Positions 8,048 through 16,407 of a stretch of DNA of 64,000 nt are shown here, one piece after another. The translations under genes were made by a program, and so were the position numbers. This DNA is from Lachnospiraceae bacterium (GTDB lineage: Bacteria > Bacillota > Clostridia > Lachnospirales > Lachnospiraceae): assembly GCA_026169045.1 (NCBI GenBank), contig JAPFDH010000024.1, positions 1-64,000 of the forward strand. The letters run 5' to 3'. A model generated the notes under the pieces. That model was not told the DNA's origin. It made no database searches and saw only the letters and a list, made by a program, of their open reading frames with translations. The stretch's first letter is position 1; each line of letters starts with the position of its first letter.

Positions 8048-8377
8048 ATGAGCATATTGTGGATTGGGATTTCTGTCGTAATGATAGTGGAAAATGGATT
8101 TTGGGGCGGAAGCTTTATTTATGTGGCGGGAGCCATTTATTTTTCCGCATTATGGGTAGTTGGTATGTTGCAGGAAAAAGGAATAAACTGTAAAGCAGAT
8201 CAAACCTCATATGGTTTACTTTTGACCGGTATTTGGTTGATCAGTATCACTGTCATTGGGGGATTGATGGAAAAACTAAATAAAACCAGTCTTATGATAT
8301 GCAGTGGACTTGTGGTAGTTTTATGTGCCATTTTTATTTGGCACATAATCAGATATAGAAAAAATAAGGAGCGATAG
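8048..8377 (+). CDS. Small four-helix membrane protein of unknown function
   Basis: About 109 residues with four hydrophobic segments: ILWIGISVVMIV, FIYVAGAIYFSALWVVGML, LLLTGIWLISITVIGG and MICSGLVVVLCAIFIW. A basic cytosolic tail (RYRKNKER) follows. No recognised domain. The frame opens at 8018 inside the kinase gene, but AGGA at 8036-8039 has normal spacing only to the ATG at 8048, so that start is chosen. It is transcribed with the kinase and ends at a terminator. Confidence 0.6.
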   Translation: MSILWIGISVVMIVENGFWGGSFIYVAGAIYFSALWVVGMLQEKGINCKADQTSYGLLLTGIWLISITVIGGLMEKLNKTSLMICSGLVVVLCAIFIWHIIRYRKNKER

Positions 8378-8390
8378 TTTGCTTATAAAA

Positions 8391-8438
8391 AAATCCTGTC
8401 GGATATTTTAATCAAATATTCGGCAGGATTTCTTTTTT
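8391..8438. terminator. Bidirectional terminator
   Basis: AAATCCTGTCGGATATT (8391-8407) pairs with AATATTCGGCAGGATTT (8415-8431), then CTTTTTT. The A-rich left side lets it also serve kdgK from the other strand. Confidence 0.85.
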
Positions 8439-8452
8439 AAATATGTTTAAGA

Positions 8453-9463
8453 CTATCTTTGTATATCATATGTTTGGTTCATTAAACGCAGAATACTTTC
8501 TTTATCAGTAATATTTGTATCCCCACGAATAGCGTGCTTCATAACGGAAGATGCTACCGCAAAGTTTACGGTGTCTTGTGGATTCATTCCTTCCATAAGC
8601 GCGTAGATCAAACCGGAAGAAAAAGCATCGCCGCCACCGACACGATCCAGAATCTGGAAACGGAACAAATCGCTTTCATATGTTTTTCCGTCAAAATATA
8701 AGTATGCTTTTAAGGAATTTTCACTACCGGAATGGACATAGCGGACATGTCGGGCAATGGCTTTAAAATGGTAGCGTTTTGCCAGTTCTTGGAAGATGCG
8801 GTCTTGGTCTTCATAATTTGGCTGCATAGATAATCCGTCTTTTAAATCATGACCGTTTTCATCTTCCAGGTGAATGGGTTCGATACCGATCAAAATATCC
8901 ACATAAGGAAGATAACGGCTCAGAATGTCGCGGGCCTCTCCAAAACTCCAGAGTTTACTGCGGAAATTGCAGTCAAAGCTGACTGTCATTCCCATTTTTT
9001 TGGCAGCATAAAGCGCCTGTTCCATTAATATCTCACAGTTGTTGGAGAGGGCAGGTGTGATTCCGCTTAAATGCAGCCAATCATAGTCTTTTAAGATTTT
9101 TGTAATATCAAGATTTGTATAATCAAATTCTGCGAAAGCCGAGTGCTTACGGTCGTAGATTACCTGGGAAGCACGGACAGAAATTCCTTCTTCCAGGTAG
9201 TATGTACCCATACGCTCTCCTGAAAAAATAATGGGTGAAGTATGTACGTCGTTGGCTCGTAAATAACGAATCGCTGACTTACCGATGTCATTATCCGGGA
9301 CAACTGTAAAAACACTGGCATTGACACCAAGATTTGCAAGAGACACAGCAACATTGGCTTCCGCACCACCGAAATTGATTACAAAGGAATTGGTAGTACG
9401 GATTTTTTCATAATTAGGTGGAGAGAGTCTCATTAAGAGCTCACCGATTGTAATAAACTTCAT
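8453..9463 (-). CDS. kdgK: 2-keto-3-deoxygluconate kinase (PfkB family)
   Basis: A 336-residue ribokinase/PfkB-family sugar kinase that phosphorylates 2-keto-3-deoxygluconate (KDG) in the cytosol, feeding uronic-acid breakdown into KDPG aldolase. The N-terminal GGAEANVAVSLANLG (first PfkB signature) and C-terminal DRVGGGDAFSSG (second signature, catalytic Asp) are intact. MGTYYLEEG (~85-93) matches the KDG-kinase pattern. The frame extends nine codons further, but AAAGGAGGAGC lies just before the ATG ending at 9463. A TATAAT box (minus strand, 9503-9508) with a poor -35 lies upstream. The aldolase gene is not in the window. Neighbouring GH88 enzymes make unsaturated uronates that become KDG, which supports the call. 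Confidence 0.9.
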   Translation of the reverse strand: MKFITIGELLMRLSPPNYEKIRTTNSFVINFGGAEANVAVSLANLGVNASVFTVVPDNDIGKSAIRYLRANDVHTSPIIFSGERMGTYYLEEGISVRASQVIYDRKHSAFAEFDYTNLDITKILKDYDWLHLSGITPALSNNCEILMEQALYAAKKMGMTVSFDCNFRSKLWSFGEARDILSRYLPYVDILIGIEPIHLEDENGHDLKDGLSMQPNYEDQDRIFQELAKRYHFKAIARHVRYVHSGSENSLKAYLYFDGKTYESDLFRFQILDRVGGGDAFSSGLIYALMEGMNPQDTVNFAVASSVMKHAIRGDTNITDKESILRLMNQTYDIQR

Positions 9464-9608
9464 ATGCTCCTCCTTTATTCCGCAATACAAATAGACATTG
9501 CTATTATAATTACAGTAAAATTCAATGAATAACTTAAGTATATCAAATTTATCTGAAAATACAATAGGAATATAGTTCAGTATTGGAGAAAGAATAGATA
9601 TGGACAGT

Positions 9609-10388
9609 TTATGAGAGGAGCATTCGATGCTGGGTTGGGGTCATACCTGTAAATTTTTTAAATTGGCGCATAAAGTGGAGTTCATTGTCGTAACCAGTCA
9701 TAGTGGCAACTGCCCGGATTGGCATATTGGTGGTGGAGAGATAGAACTTTGCCAGTTCAATGCGTGCTTGTATGATATCGTGGCGGCAGGAGATACCAAA
9801 AAACTCTTTGTATAAGTGTTGAAAATAGGAGGTACTCATATGAAAGGAGGCGGCCAGTTCATCCAGATTCCAGGTTTGATAAGGTGCATTGTGAATGGAA
9901 GTACGCAATTCATTGAAGGAGAAAAAATATTTTTTGTTTTCCCCTGTGGCAGTATGGTGAAGCTGGGCATCCAGACTGTACAAAAGCCCCCGCATCAAAA
10001 GATCCAGAGACTGCTTGCGGTGTGGAGAAGAAAGGCTGTTTTCCTGTACCATGAGCCGGATATAAGATGTTAGAAGACTGATGTTTGGAAGATAGAGGGG
10101 GGTATCAAAGGGGATGGATAGCTGGTTGAAAAAAGAATCTTCCTGGGAGAGATCAAAATGCACCCAGTCATCATTATAAAGGGGGTGATCACATCCGTAA
10201 CAGATTTGACGGTTGCGGTTAAACAAAATGGCAGTATTGGCAGGGATATTCTCCTTTTTTCCTTCCAGGTAAAAATAACAGGGAGATTTGATTAAAAGAA
10301 GTAGATAATGGGGTAGTCCCTGATTATGAAATTTGGAAAATGGAACCCTATGGCGGGAATCAAAACCGCATCGGAGAATAGAAATCAT
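9609..10388 (-). CDS. AraC-family transcriptional regulator
   Basis: A 259-residue regulator. An N-terminal cupin-like sensing half (~1-130) is followed by a C-terminal pair of helix-turn-helix motifs. The first is NLDELAASFHMSTSYFQHLYKEFFG (read as ~25 residues, near 173-197); the second ends MTGYDNELHFMRQFKKFTGMTP. AAAGGA precedes the ATG. It lies between kdgK (same strand, 145 bp downstream) and the divergent esterase-GH88 operon, so it most likely activates both in response to a uronate sugar. Direct AAGTATT repeats in the divergent region may be its sites. Confidence 0.88.
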   Translation of the reverse strand: MISILRCGFDSRHRVPFSKFHNQGLPHYLLLLIKSPCYFYLEGKKENIPANTAILFNRNRQICYGCDHPLYNDDWVHFDLSQEDSFFNQLSIPFDTPLYLPNISLLTSYIRLMVQENSLSSPHRKQSLDLLMRGLLYSLDAQLHHTATGENKKYFFSFNELRTSIHNAPYQTWNLDELAASFHMSTSYFQHLYKEFFGISCRHDIIQARIELAKFYLSTTNMPIRAVATMTGYDNELHFMRQFKKFTGMTPTQHRMLLS

Positions 10389-10460
10389 GTTAATCGTCCT
10401 TTCAAAGTTGAAATCGGGTATTTACAGGGATCATTTTAGCGGATGAAAAATAGAGATGTC

Positions 10461-10479
10461 AAGTATTTTGAAAAGTATT
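10461..10479. promoter_or_regulatory. Direct repeat, possible AraC-type binding sites
   Basis: AAGTATT occurs at 10461-10467 and again at 10473-10479, a 12-bp period, ~38 bp before the -35 box of the esterase promoter. Tandem half-sites placed like this are usual for AraC-family activators; the assignment is an inference. Confidence 0.35.
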
Positions 10480-10516
10480 CATAGCAGAAAAAGTCAGTTA
10501 TTGGCACATTAGACAA

Positions 10517-10546
10517 TTGCACATTTGTAGTGATTTTCGGTATGAT
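10517..10546 (+). promoter_or_regulatory. Promoter for the esterase-GH88 operon
   Basis: TTGCAC (10517-10522), an 18-bp spacer and TATGAT (10541-10546), in the region divergent from the AraC gene. Confidence 0.6.
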
Positions 10547-10606
10547 AAGGCAAGAATAATTTTTAATAGCAGTGGAGAAATCCAGTATAGGGAGGAGGGG
10601 AAATAA

Positions 10607-11698
10607 GTGAGTTATACATATAAGCGTTTCTTTCAGAAGTTATATCTGGAAAATGAGCCCAGGTTTGCTTTTCATGGAAAATCAGAAGAGGATGTGGGAG
10701 TATGGCAAAAACAGCTGCGCAAAGAGTTAAAGAATACCCTTGGATTTGCAGTTTTGGAAAAACAAAATGAGGTATTTCTATCCAGACCGCGCATGATAAG
10801 GGAAGAGGAGTGTGTGGAGGAAGATGGGTATATTCGAAAGAAAATAGTATTGGAAACACTTCCTGAGGTATATATGCCATTTTATATGTTGATACCAGAT
10901 AGTAAAAGGGAACAGATATCATATCCTGCGGTAATCGCCATACCAGCCCACGGGGCGAACAAAGAGACAGTAGCAGGGATAAAAAATCATGCGGAAGTGA
11001 TACAGAAATTGGAAGAGACGCCTAAAGAGGCATATGGAAGAGAGTTTGTGAAGCAGGGATATGTGGTATTTTGTCCGGATCCGCCCGGATATGGAGAGCG
11101 CTTGGAAGAAACGCCGAGGGAGGATCTGTATTTTCGGGGAAATGTGAAAAGAAGTGTTTTGGGGAGTTCCTGTAAAAACTTGGCGTTGACTGCAGAAGCC
11201 ATGGGAAGTAGTTTTACAGCGTTGGAAATATGGGATTTGCAGCGCCTCTTGGATTTTGTCTGTGATCAGCCGATGGTGGATAAAAAGAGAATCGGATGTG
11301 CTGGATTTTCCGGAGGTGGACAATATACCATGTGGCTTTCGGCAATGGATGAGAGAATCAGCCTGGGGGTTGTCAGCGGATATGTTCATAATTATTTGGA
11401 ATCTATATTGGATGTACATATATGTCCGTGTAATTATGCTCCCGGATTGTGGAATATCTGTCAGATCAGTGATATCTGTGGATTGATTGCGCCCCGGCCA
11501 CTTTTTACGGAAAACGGGAGAGAAGATCCGCTAAATGGTGTCAGGGGAGAAGAAAGTATTCGCGAAGAGGCACAAAAGATACGTCATATTTATGAGCTTC
11601 TTGGAAAAGAGGAGGCATTTGAAAGTCATATATATGAGGGAAAACATCAGTGGTATGGGGGCTGTTATGACTTTGTAAAAAAGTGGTTGAATAACTGA
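10607..11698 (+). CDS. Alpha/beta hydrolase, acetyl-esterase/dienelactone-hydrolase-like
   Basis: A 363-residue alpha/beta hydrolase resembling the large carbohydrate (acetyl xylan) esterase-type family. The nucleophile elbow is GFSGGG (Ser235), the acid is likely Asp307 in ENGREDPLNG, and the base is His347 in GKHQWY. PDPPGYGER (~158-165) and IAPRPLF (~294-300) are typical blocks of these esterases. No signal peptide, so cytosolic. The start is a GTG with a strong GGAGGAGGGG 6 bases before it. GH88-1 follows after 70 bp. It probably removes ester groups from imported uronate-containing oligosaccharides before GH88 action; the substrate is an inference. Confidence 0.8.
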   Translation: MSYTYKRFFQKLYLENEPRFAFHGKSEEDVGVWQKQLRKELKNTLGFAVLEKQNEVFLSRPRMIREEECVEEDGYIRKKIVLETLPEVYMPFYMLIPDSKREQISYPAVIAIPAHGANKETVAGIKNHAEVIQKLEETPKEAYGREFVKQGYVVFCPDPPGYGERLEETPREDLYFRGNVKRSVLGSSCKNLALTAEAMGSSFTALEIWDLQRLLDFVCDQPMVDKKRIGCAGFSGGGQYTMWLSAMDERISLGVVSGYVHNYLESILDVHICPCNYAPGLWNICQISDICGLIAPRPLFTENGREDPLNGVRGEESIREEAQKIRHIYELLGKEEAFESHIYEGKHQWYGGCYDFVKKWLNN

Positions 11699-11768
11699 TT
11701 CCATTAGAAAGATCCGTTCCAACTTATGAGATGAAACTATAGATACATGATTCAAGGAGGAAAGAGAA

Positions 11769-12914
11769 ATGGAAGATACCAGATGGAGCGATGAGCGTCA
11801 AAAATGGCTGGAGGAAGTATATGAAAAACTAAAGATTAAAATGAAAGAAGAATGCAAACGGGCAAAGGATAAAATTCCATATAGTGCAAAGGATGGAGTG
11901 TTTGATGACCGTAGTAATATAGAACAGTTAAATTGTTGGACCAATGGTTTCTGGGCCGGTATGTTATGGCAGATGTACCATGCGACAAATGAAGATTGCT
12001 ATAAAGAAGCAGCGCGTATTGTAGAAGAAAAATTTGATTATTTACTGGACGAGTATATTCGCATGCATCATGATGTCGGATTTATGTGGCTGCATACTGC
12101 AGTGGCTGATTATCGTCTGACCGGAAATGAAAAAGCAAGAGTGAGAGGGCTTCACGCTGCCAGCCTTTTAGCCGGTCGTTTTAATCCGGCAGGAAAATAT
12201 ATCCCTGCGTGGAACGGAGAAGATAAAATAGGATGGATTATAATTGACAGTATGATGAATATTCCGCTGTTATACTGGGCATCGAGAGAATTAAAAGATC
12301 CAAGATTTGATTTCATTGCGCGCGCGCAGGCAGACAAAGAACTGGAAATGGCCATACGTCCGGATGGCTCTTCCAATCATATTTGTTGTTTGGATCCTTT
12401 GACCGGTGAAATGCTTGATAATCCGGGGGGACAGGGATATGAATCTGGTTCTTCCTGGAGCCGTGGACAGGCATGGGCGTTATATGGTTTTGCCTTAAGT
12501 TATCATCATACAAAAGATCAAAAATATCTGGATGCTGCAAAGCGCGTAGCACATTATTTTATTGCAAGTGTAGTACGCTCGGACTTTCTTCCGCTATGTG
12601 ATTTCCGCCAGCCAGCAGAACCGGTGTATTATGATTCTACTGCCGGTGCATGTGCAGCATGTGGCCTTTTGGAAATTGCCGAACAAGTTCCGGAGTTGGA
12701 AAAAGATTTTTATATTGATGCTGCATTTCGGATTCTTCAGGCCATGGAAGAAAAATGGTGTGACTGGGATCCGAATCGGGATTCCATTCTTCAAATGGGA
12801 ACCGCAGCATATCATGATCGGCCGAGTGAACTGCATGTGCCGATTATATATGGAGACTATTTCTTCATTGAAGCAATTTTGCGTTTGATGGGAAAGGATT
12901 TTCTGATCTGGTAA
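11769..12914 (+). CDS. Glycoside hydrolase family 88, unsaturated glucuronyl hydrolase (copy 1)
   Basis: A 381-residue (alpha/alpha)6-barrel enzyme of GH88. It hydrates and releases the unsaturated uronic acid at the non-reducing end of lyase-generated oligosaccharides, in the cytosol. The two acidic residues known to be essential in the Bacillus GL1 enzyme correspond to Asp102 (MHHDVGFMW) and Asp160 (GWIIIDSMMN). CWTNGFWAGMLW (~56-67) and SSWSRGQAWALYG (~231-243) are family blocks. No signal peptide. AAGGAGGAAAGAGAA precedes the ATG. It is the second gene of the esterase operon and a close paralogue of the next gene (very similar over nearly the whole length). Release of 5-keto-4-deoxyuronate would feed kdgK. 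Confidence 0.92.
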   Translation: MEDTRWSDERQKWLEEVYEKLKIKMKEECKRAKDKIPYSAKDGVFDDRSNIEQLNCWTNGFWAGMLWQMYHATNEDCYKEAARIVEEKFDYLLDEYIRMHHDVGFMWLHTAVADYRLTGNEKARVRGLHAASLLAGRFNPAGKYIPAWNGEDKIGWIIIDSMMNIPLLYWASRELKDPRFDFIARAQADKELEMAIRPDGSSNHICCLDPLTGEMLDNPGGQGYESGSSWSRGQAWALYGFALSYHHTKDQKYLDAAKRVAHYFIASVVRSDFLPLCDFRQPAEPVYYDSTAGACAACGLLEIAEQVPELEKDFYIDAAFRILQAMEEKWCDWDPNRDSILQMGTAAYHDRPSELHVPIIYGDYFFIEAILRLMGKDFLIW

Positions 12915-12928
12915 CAGATTAGGGCAGT

Positions 12929-12965
12929 GCCATCAATCAGCATGTCTTTAAATAGTTACAAAATA
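12929..12965 (+). repeat. Dispersed GTTAC-type repeat, partial copy
   Basis: CTTTAAATAGTTACAAAATA resembles the right end of the element at 39097-39150. It lies 14 bp after the GH88-1 stop. A related sequence (AATCAGCATG then GTTAT) follows GH88-2 at 14376-14405. Confidence 0.45.
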
Positions 12966-12999
12966 ATTAAGGAAAGTACATTTCTTTTTAGGGGAAATA

Positions 13000-13008
13000 T
13001 GCTATAAT
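13000..13008 (+). promoter_or_regulatory. Extended -10 promoter of GH88-2
   Basis: TGCTATAAT (13000-13008) is a perfect extended -10; a weak -35 (TTTCTT) is at 12981-12986. It implies a ~120-nt leader that contains a small hairpin (TGCCG/CGGCA) just before the GGAGG ribosome site. Confidence 0.65.
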
Positions 13009-13132
13009 ATACAATAGTCTCTTTTAACAGGGATTAATCAAACAAAACCGTGCGCAGACGGATTGTTTTGGGGAAACAAAAAATAAAAAAGGGAATTGCC
13101 GGGAAATCGGCAGAAACGGAGGTTTTGTTATT

Positions 13133-14269
13133 ATGAGATACCAAATTAGCAATGACAATGAAAAGTGGGTAAAGGAAGTCTATGATAAGATTGTGACAAA
13201 GCTGTCAGCAGAATGTGACAGAACTGGAGATAAAATTCCTTATACAACAAAAGATGGAAGATTTGATGATAAATCTGTGAATGATCTGGAGTGGTGGACA
13301 AACGGATTCTGGCCAGGAATTCTTTGGCAGATGTATCATGCTACCGGAGAAGAAAAATACATGACAGCAGCCCGTGGCGTAGAAGAAAAATTGGATAAGT
13401 GTTTTGAAGATTTTACCGGACTTCATCATGATGTGGGCTTCATGTGGCTTCATTCAGCAGTGGCAGATTATCGTTTAACAGGAAATGAAAAATCCAGAAT
13501 CAGAGGTCTTCATGCTGCCAGCACACTGGCAGGCCGTTTTAATCCGGCAGGAAAGTTTCTTCCGGCTTGGAATGGAGAAGACAAGATCGGATGGATCATC
13601 ATTGATTGTATGATGAATATTCCATTGTTGTATTGGGCAACAAGAGAATTAAAGGATCCAAGATTTGAAATGGTAGCAAGAGCACAGGCTGATAAGGAAT
13701 TAGAAGTATCCATACGTCCAGATGGTTCTTCCAATCATATTTGCTGTCTGGATCCAATGACAGGTGAGATGCTTGATAATCCGGGTGGACAGGGATATGA
13801 ATCCGGTTCTTCCTGGAGCCGTGGACAGGCATGGGCATTATATGGCTTTGCATTGAGCTATCGTCATACAAAGGATCAGAAATATCTGGATGCTGCAAAG
13901 CGTGTAGCAAACTACTTTATTGCCAATCTGGTGCGCTCTGATTTCCTGCCATTGTGTGATTTCCGTCAGCCAGCAGAACCAGTATATTATGATTCTACAG
14001 CCGGTGCATGTGCAGCATGTGGTTTCTTAGAAATCGCAGAACATGTGGGAGAAAATGAAAAACAGCTGTATATTGATGCGGCTATGCGTGTTCTGAAGGC
14101 TATGGAAGAAAAATGGTGTGACTGGGATCCGGAGAGAGATTCTATTTTACAGATGGGAAATGAAGCATACCATAATGAAAAAGGACGTCATATTCACATT
14201 GTTTATGGAGACTATTTCTTCATTGAAGCAATCCTGAGATTATTGGATAAGGATTTCTTAATTTGGTAA
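13133..14269 (+). CDS. Glycoside hydrolase family 88, unsaturated glucuronyl hydrolase (copy 2)
   Basis: A 378-residue GH88 enzyme of the same kind as its upstream neighbour. The catalytic pair aligns as Asp100 (HHDVGFMW) and Asp158 (GWIIIDCMMN). The blocks WWTNGFWPGILW and SSWSRGQAWALYG are conserved, and both copies end in KDFLIW. Differences from copy 1 cluster at the N-terminus (1-55), the helix at ~80-95 and near the C-terminus (~325-360), which might alter substrate choice. It has its own promoter and leader, so it can be expressed apart from copy 1. GGAGG lies 10 bases before the ATG. No signal peptide. A strong terminator follows. Confidence 0.92.
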   Translation: MRYQISNDNEKWVKEVYDKIVTKLSAECDRTGDKIPYTTKDGRFDDKSVNDLEWWTNGFWPGILWQMYHATGEEKYMTAARGVEEKLDKCFEDFTGLHHDVGFMWLHSAVADYRLTGNEKSRIRGLHAASTLAGRFNPAGKFLPAWNGEDKIGWIIIDCMMNIPLLYWATRELKDPRFEMVARAQADKELEVSIRPDGSSNHICCLDPMTGEMLDNPGGQGYESGSSWSRGQAWALYGFALSYRHTKDQKYLDAAKRVANYFIANLVRSDFLPLCDFRQPAEPVYYDSTAGACAACGFLEIAEHVGENEKQLYIDAAMRVLKAMEEKWCDWDPERDSILQMGNEAYHNEKGRHIHIVYGDYFFIEAILRLLDKDFLIW

Positions 14270-14314
14270 AAATAAAATCATTCACGAAACAAAATGTTAG
14301 TGCTTGATTATATG

Positions 14315-14353
14315 AAAAGAGTGCCGCAGAGTAAGGAAGCTGCGGCACTTTTC
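14315..14353 (+). terminator. Terminator after GH88-2
   Basis: AAAAGAGTGCCGCAG pairs with CTGCGGCACTTTT around a 10-base loop. Confidence 0.85.
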
Positions 14354-14375
14354 TGATATTTTAATAAACGGACCA

Positions 14376-14405
14376 GGATTAATCAGCATGGCACTTAAGA
14401 GTTAT
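14376..14405 (+). repeat. Possible degenerate copy of the dispersed GTTAC repeat
   Basis: AATCAGCATGGCACTTAAGAG followed by TTAT parallels AATCAGCATGTCTTTAAATAG followed by TTAC after GH88-1. It could instead be a relic of the GH88 tandem duplication rather than an independent repeat copy. Confidence 0.3.
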
Positions 14406-14437
14406 AGATAGACAAAAAATGAATGGAGGAAAAAACG

Positions 14438-14794
14438 ATGATTTTTTTGCAATATCCCCAATGTACAACATGTAAACGGGCAAAAAAGTGGTTGGATGAA
14501 AAGGGGATTCCTTATGAAAGCCGCCATATAAAGGAAGAAAATCCCACGAAAGAAGAGTTAAAAGAATGGCATAAAAAAAGCGGTGTTCCATTGAAACGTT
14601 TGTTTAATACAAGTGGTATATTATATAAAAGTATGAATTTAAAGGAAAAGCTTATTTCTATGAGTGATGAGGAACAGTTTCAATTGTTGGCGACAGACGG
14701 AATGCTTGTAAAACGTCCTCTTATCATCGGTGATGATTTTATTTTAATTGGTTTTAAAGAAAAAGAGTGGGAAGAAAAATTGTCTGAGAAATAA
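14438..14794 (+). CDS. Spx/ArsC-family thioredoxin-fold protein
   Basis: A 118-residue ArsC/Spx-like protein with an N-terminal CTTC redox motif (QYPQCTTCKRAKKWL) and the family's LVKRPLII segment near residue 88-95. Proteins of this group include arsenate reductases, the transcription regulator Spx and uncharacterised reductases. The lack of neighbouring ars genes argues against arsenate resistance, and Spx-like regulation is possible but unproven. The frame opens 5 codons earlier at 14423, but GGAGGA (14425-14430) is placed for the ATG at 14438. It is a monocistron converging on an XRE regulator. Confidence 0.8.
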   Translation: MIFLQYPQCTTCKRAKKWLDEKGIPYESRHIKEENPTKEELKEWHKKSGVPLKRLFNTSGILYKSMNLKEKLISMSDEEQFQLLATDGMLVKRPLIIGDDFILIGFKEKEWEEKLSEK

Positions 14795-14831
14795 ACGGTA
14801 TAGGATTGAAACAGAAAAAGATGTTATGGGG

Positions 14832-15113
14832 TTACGGTAATTCGATTAAAGAAAGTTTGGAGGCGTCAGGAGAAACCAAGAGCTGACCGGGATCACAGTG
14901 AAGTGCCCGCGCGATATCAAATAAAGTCTCAAGAGAACAGGGTTTGATATTTCCGGGAGATTCAATGGCGGCCAAGAATGATTTGCTGATACCGGCCATT
15001 TCGGCGAGATCATTTTGAGTCAGTCTTTGGCATTTACGATAAAGCATTGTATTTAGCGCAATATTTTGATAGAAGGGTTTGTTGATATCTTTAATTAGTT
15101 TTGCTTTTGACAT
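14832..15113 (-). CDS. Small XRE-family helix-turn-helix regulator
   Basis: A 93-residue DNA-binding protein with one Cro/CI-type HTH: LTQNDLAEMAGISKSFLAAIE (read as ~21 residues near 32-52) followed by a SLETLFDIARALHCDPGQLL helix pair. There is no separate sensor domain. It is transcribed away from the S1-domain gene; an inverted repeat at 15223-15282 in the shared region may be its operator. Confidence 0.85.
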   Translation of the reverse strand: MSKAKLIKDINKPFYQNIALNTMLYRKCQRLTQNDLAEMAGISKSFLAAIESPGNIKPCSLETLFDIARALHCDPGQLLVSPDASKLSLIELP

Positions 15114-15222
15114 TGGTGTTTCTCGCTTTCATAGTAAGTATAGTTATGGGCAAAACCGTTGTTTCATCATTTTACAATGATTTCCCAAATTTGTCTAGTC
15201 TGGAATCATGAAAAAAATACAC

Positions 15223-15282
15223 TATATGGTAAAAAAATACAAAAAATCAATATAATGAAAAGTGTAAAAAAGTTACCATATA
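15223..15282. promoter_or_regulatory. Long-spaced inverted repeat, possible XRE operator
   Basis: TATATGGTAA (15223-15232) and TTACCATATA (15273-15282) are perfect 10-bp inverted arms 40 bp apart. A TATAAT box (15251-15256) lies between them. The 15114-15424 region otherwise holds no gene; it is A-rich with a TATACT box at 15376-15381 near the S1-domain gene. Confidence 0.4.
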
Positions 15283-15424
15283 TCGTAAAAACGATAATGG
15301 GAAATATGGATAAAGTTATCTTCTCTATGTGTTTTTGTAAGGTACATTCTTCTACCAAAAGGGAAAAAAATATGATATACTGAACGTAAACGTACCAGGA
15401 AAAAAGAAAGGTTTGGTGATTGAT

Positions 15425-16366
15425 ATGGAAAATGAACAGATTTTGGATCAGGCAGCAGAAGAAAAAGTAGAGTCCATGGAAGATTATAAGGAAGAACTGG
15501 AAGCTTCTTATCGTAGGATTGTACCAGGGGATATGGTTACTGGTACGGTTATTGATATTACAGAAACGGATGTTACGATTGATTTTAATTATTATGCGCC
15601 AGGAAGAATTCCGGTGTCTGAAATGAGTGACGATCCGGATTTTAAGGTAATGGAAGATGTTAAAATTGGAGATACACTGACTGCTTCCGTGGTAAAGACA
15701 GACGACGGAGCTGGTAATATGCTTTTATCACGAAGAGAAGCAAACGATGAGCTTGTATGGGATAAATTGACGGAAATGATGGAAAACAAAACAATTATCC
15801 ATGGAAAAATCGGTGGTATTGTTAATGCCGGTGTGATCATGTATGTAGAGGGTGTGCGTGGATTTATTCCTGCTTCTAAATTGGATCTTAACTATGTGGA
15901 GGAGACAGAAGCATATTTAGGTAAAGAAGTGGATGCAGTGATTATCAATGTGGAAGAAGAGAATAAAAAACTGGTTTTATCTGTGAAAGATGTATTGATT
16001 AAGAAGGCGTTGGAGGAAAAAAAGGATAAGATAAATCGCATTGCAGTGGGATCAGTGGTGGAAGGATGTGTAGAACAGCTAAAGGATTATGGTGCTTTTG
16101 TGAATATTGGAGACGGTATTACCGGACTTTTGCATATTTCACAGATCAGTGACAGAAGATTGAAGCATCCGAAGCAGGTTTTAGCGGTAGGAGATAAAGT
16201 AAAAGTAAAAATTACAAAAGTAGCGGACGGAAAAGTAAGTCTTAGTATGAAAGAGGCCAATGAAGTAATCAATAAAGAAGTGGATGAAGAAGTTTTTGAT
16301 TACAAAGAAGAAGGACAGGCGGTTACCGGGTTGGGCGCTTTATTTAAAAACATAAAGTTAGATTAA
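15425..16366 (+). CDS. S1 RNA-binding domain protein (RpsA-like)
   Basis: A 313-residue RNA-binding protein with three S1/OB-fold repeats, at ~28-100, ~112-185 and ~200-272, shown by GDMVTGTVIDITETDVTIDF, KTIIHGKIGGIVNAGVIMYV and GSVVEGCVEQLKDYGAFVNI. The third repeat has the classic GLLHISQIS signature. It resembles the short three- or four-domain S1 proteins of Firmicutes rather than the six-domain ribosomal S1. The acidic N-terminus precedes the first domain. TTG and GTG codons upstream extend the frame, but GGTGAT at 15415-15420 matches the 16S 3' end and fits the ATG at 15425. Likely role: mRNA binding during translation or RNA turnover. Confidence 0.85.
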   Translation: MENEQILDQAAEEKVESMEDYKEELEASYRRIVPGDMVTGTVIDITETDVTIDFNYYAPGRIPVSEMSDDPDFKVMEDVKIGDTLTASVVKTDDGAGNMLLSRREANDELVWDKLTEMMENKTIIHGKIGGIVNAGVIMYVEGVRGFIPASKLDLNYVEETEAYLGKEVDAVIINVEEENKKLVLSVKDVLIKKALEEKKDKINRIAVGSVVEGCVEQLKDYGAFVNIGDGITGLLHISQISDRRLKHPKQVLAVGDKVKVKITKVADGKVSLSMKEANEVINKEVDEEVFDYKEEGQAVTGLGALFKNIKLD

Positions 16367-16407
16367 CTTAAGAATAAAAACGTTCAGGGCAGAAAGGTGG
16401 AGTAACT

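Noticed and set aside
15159-15383. Plus-strand open frame of 74 codons between the XRE and S1-domain genes
   Set aside because: It covers the inverted repeat and promoter boxes, has no ribosome site, and its composition is not protein-like.
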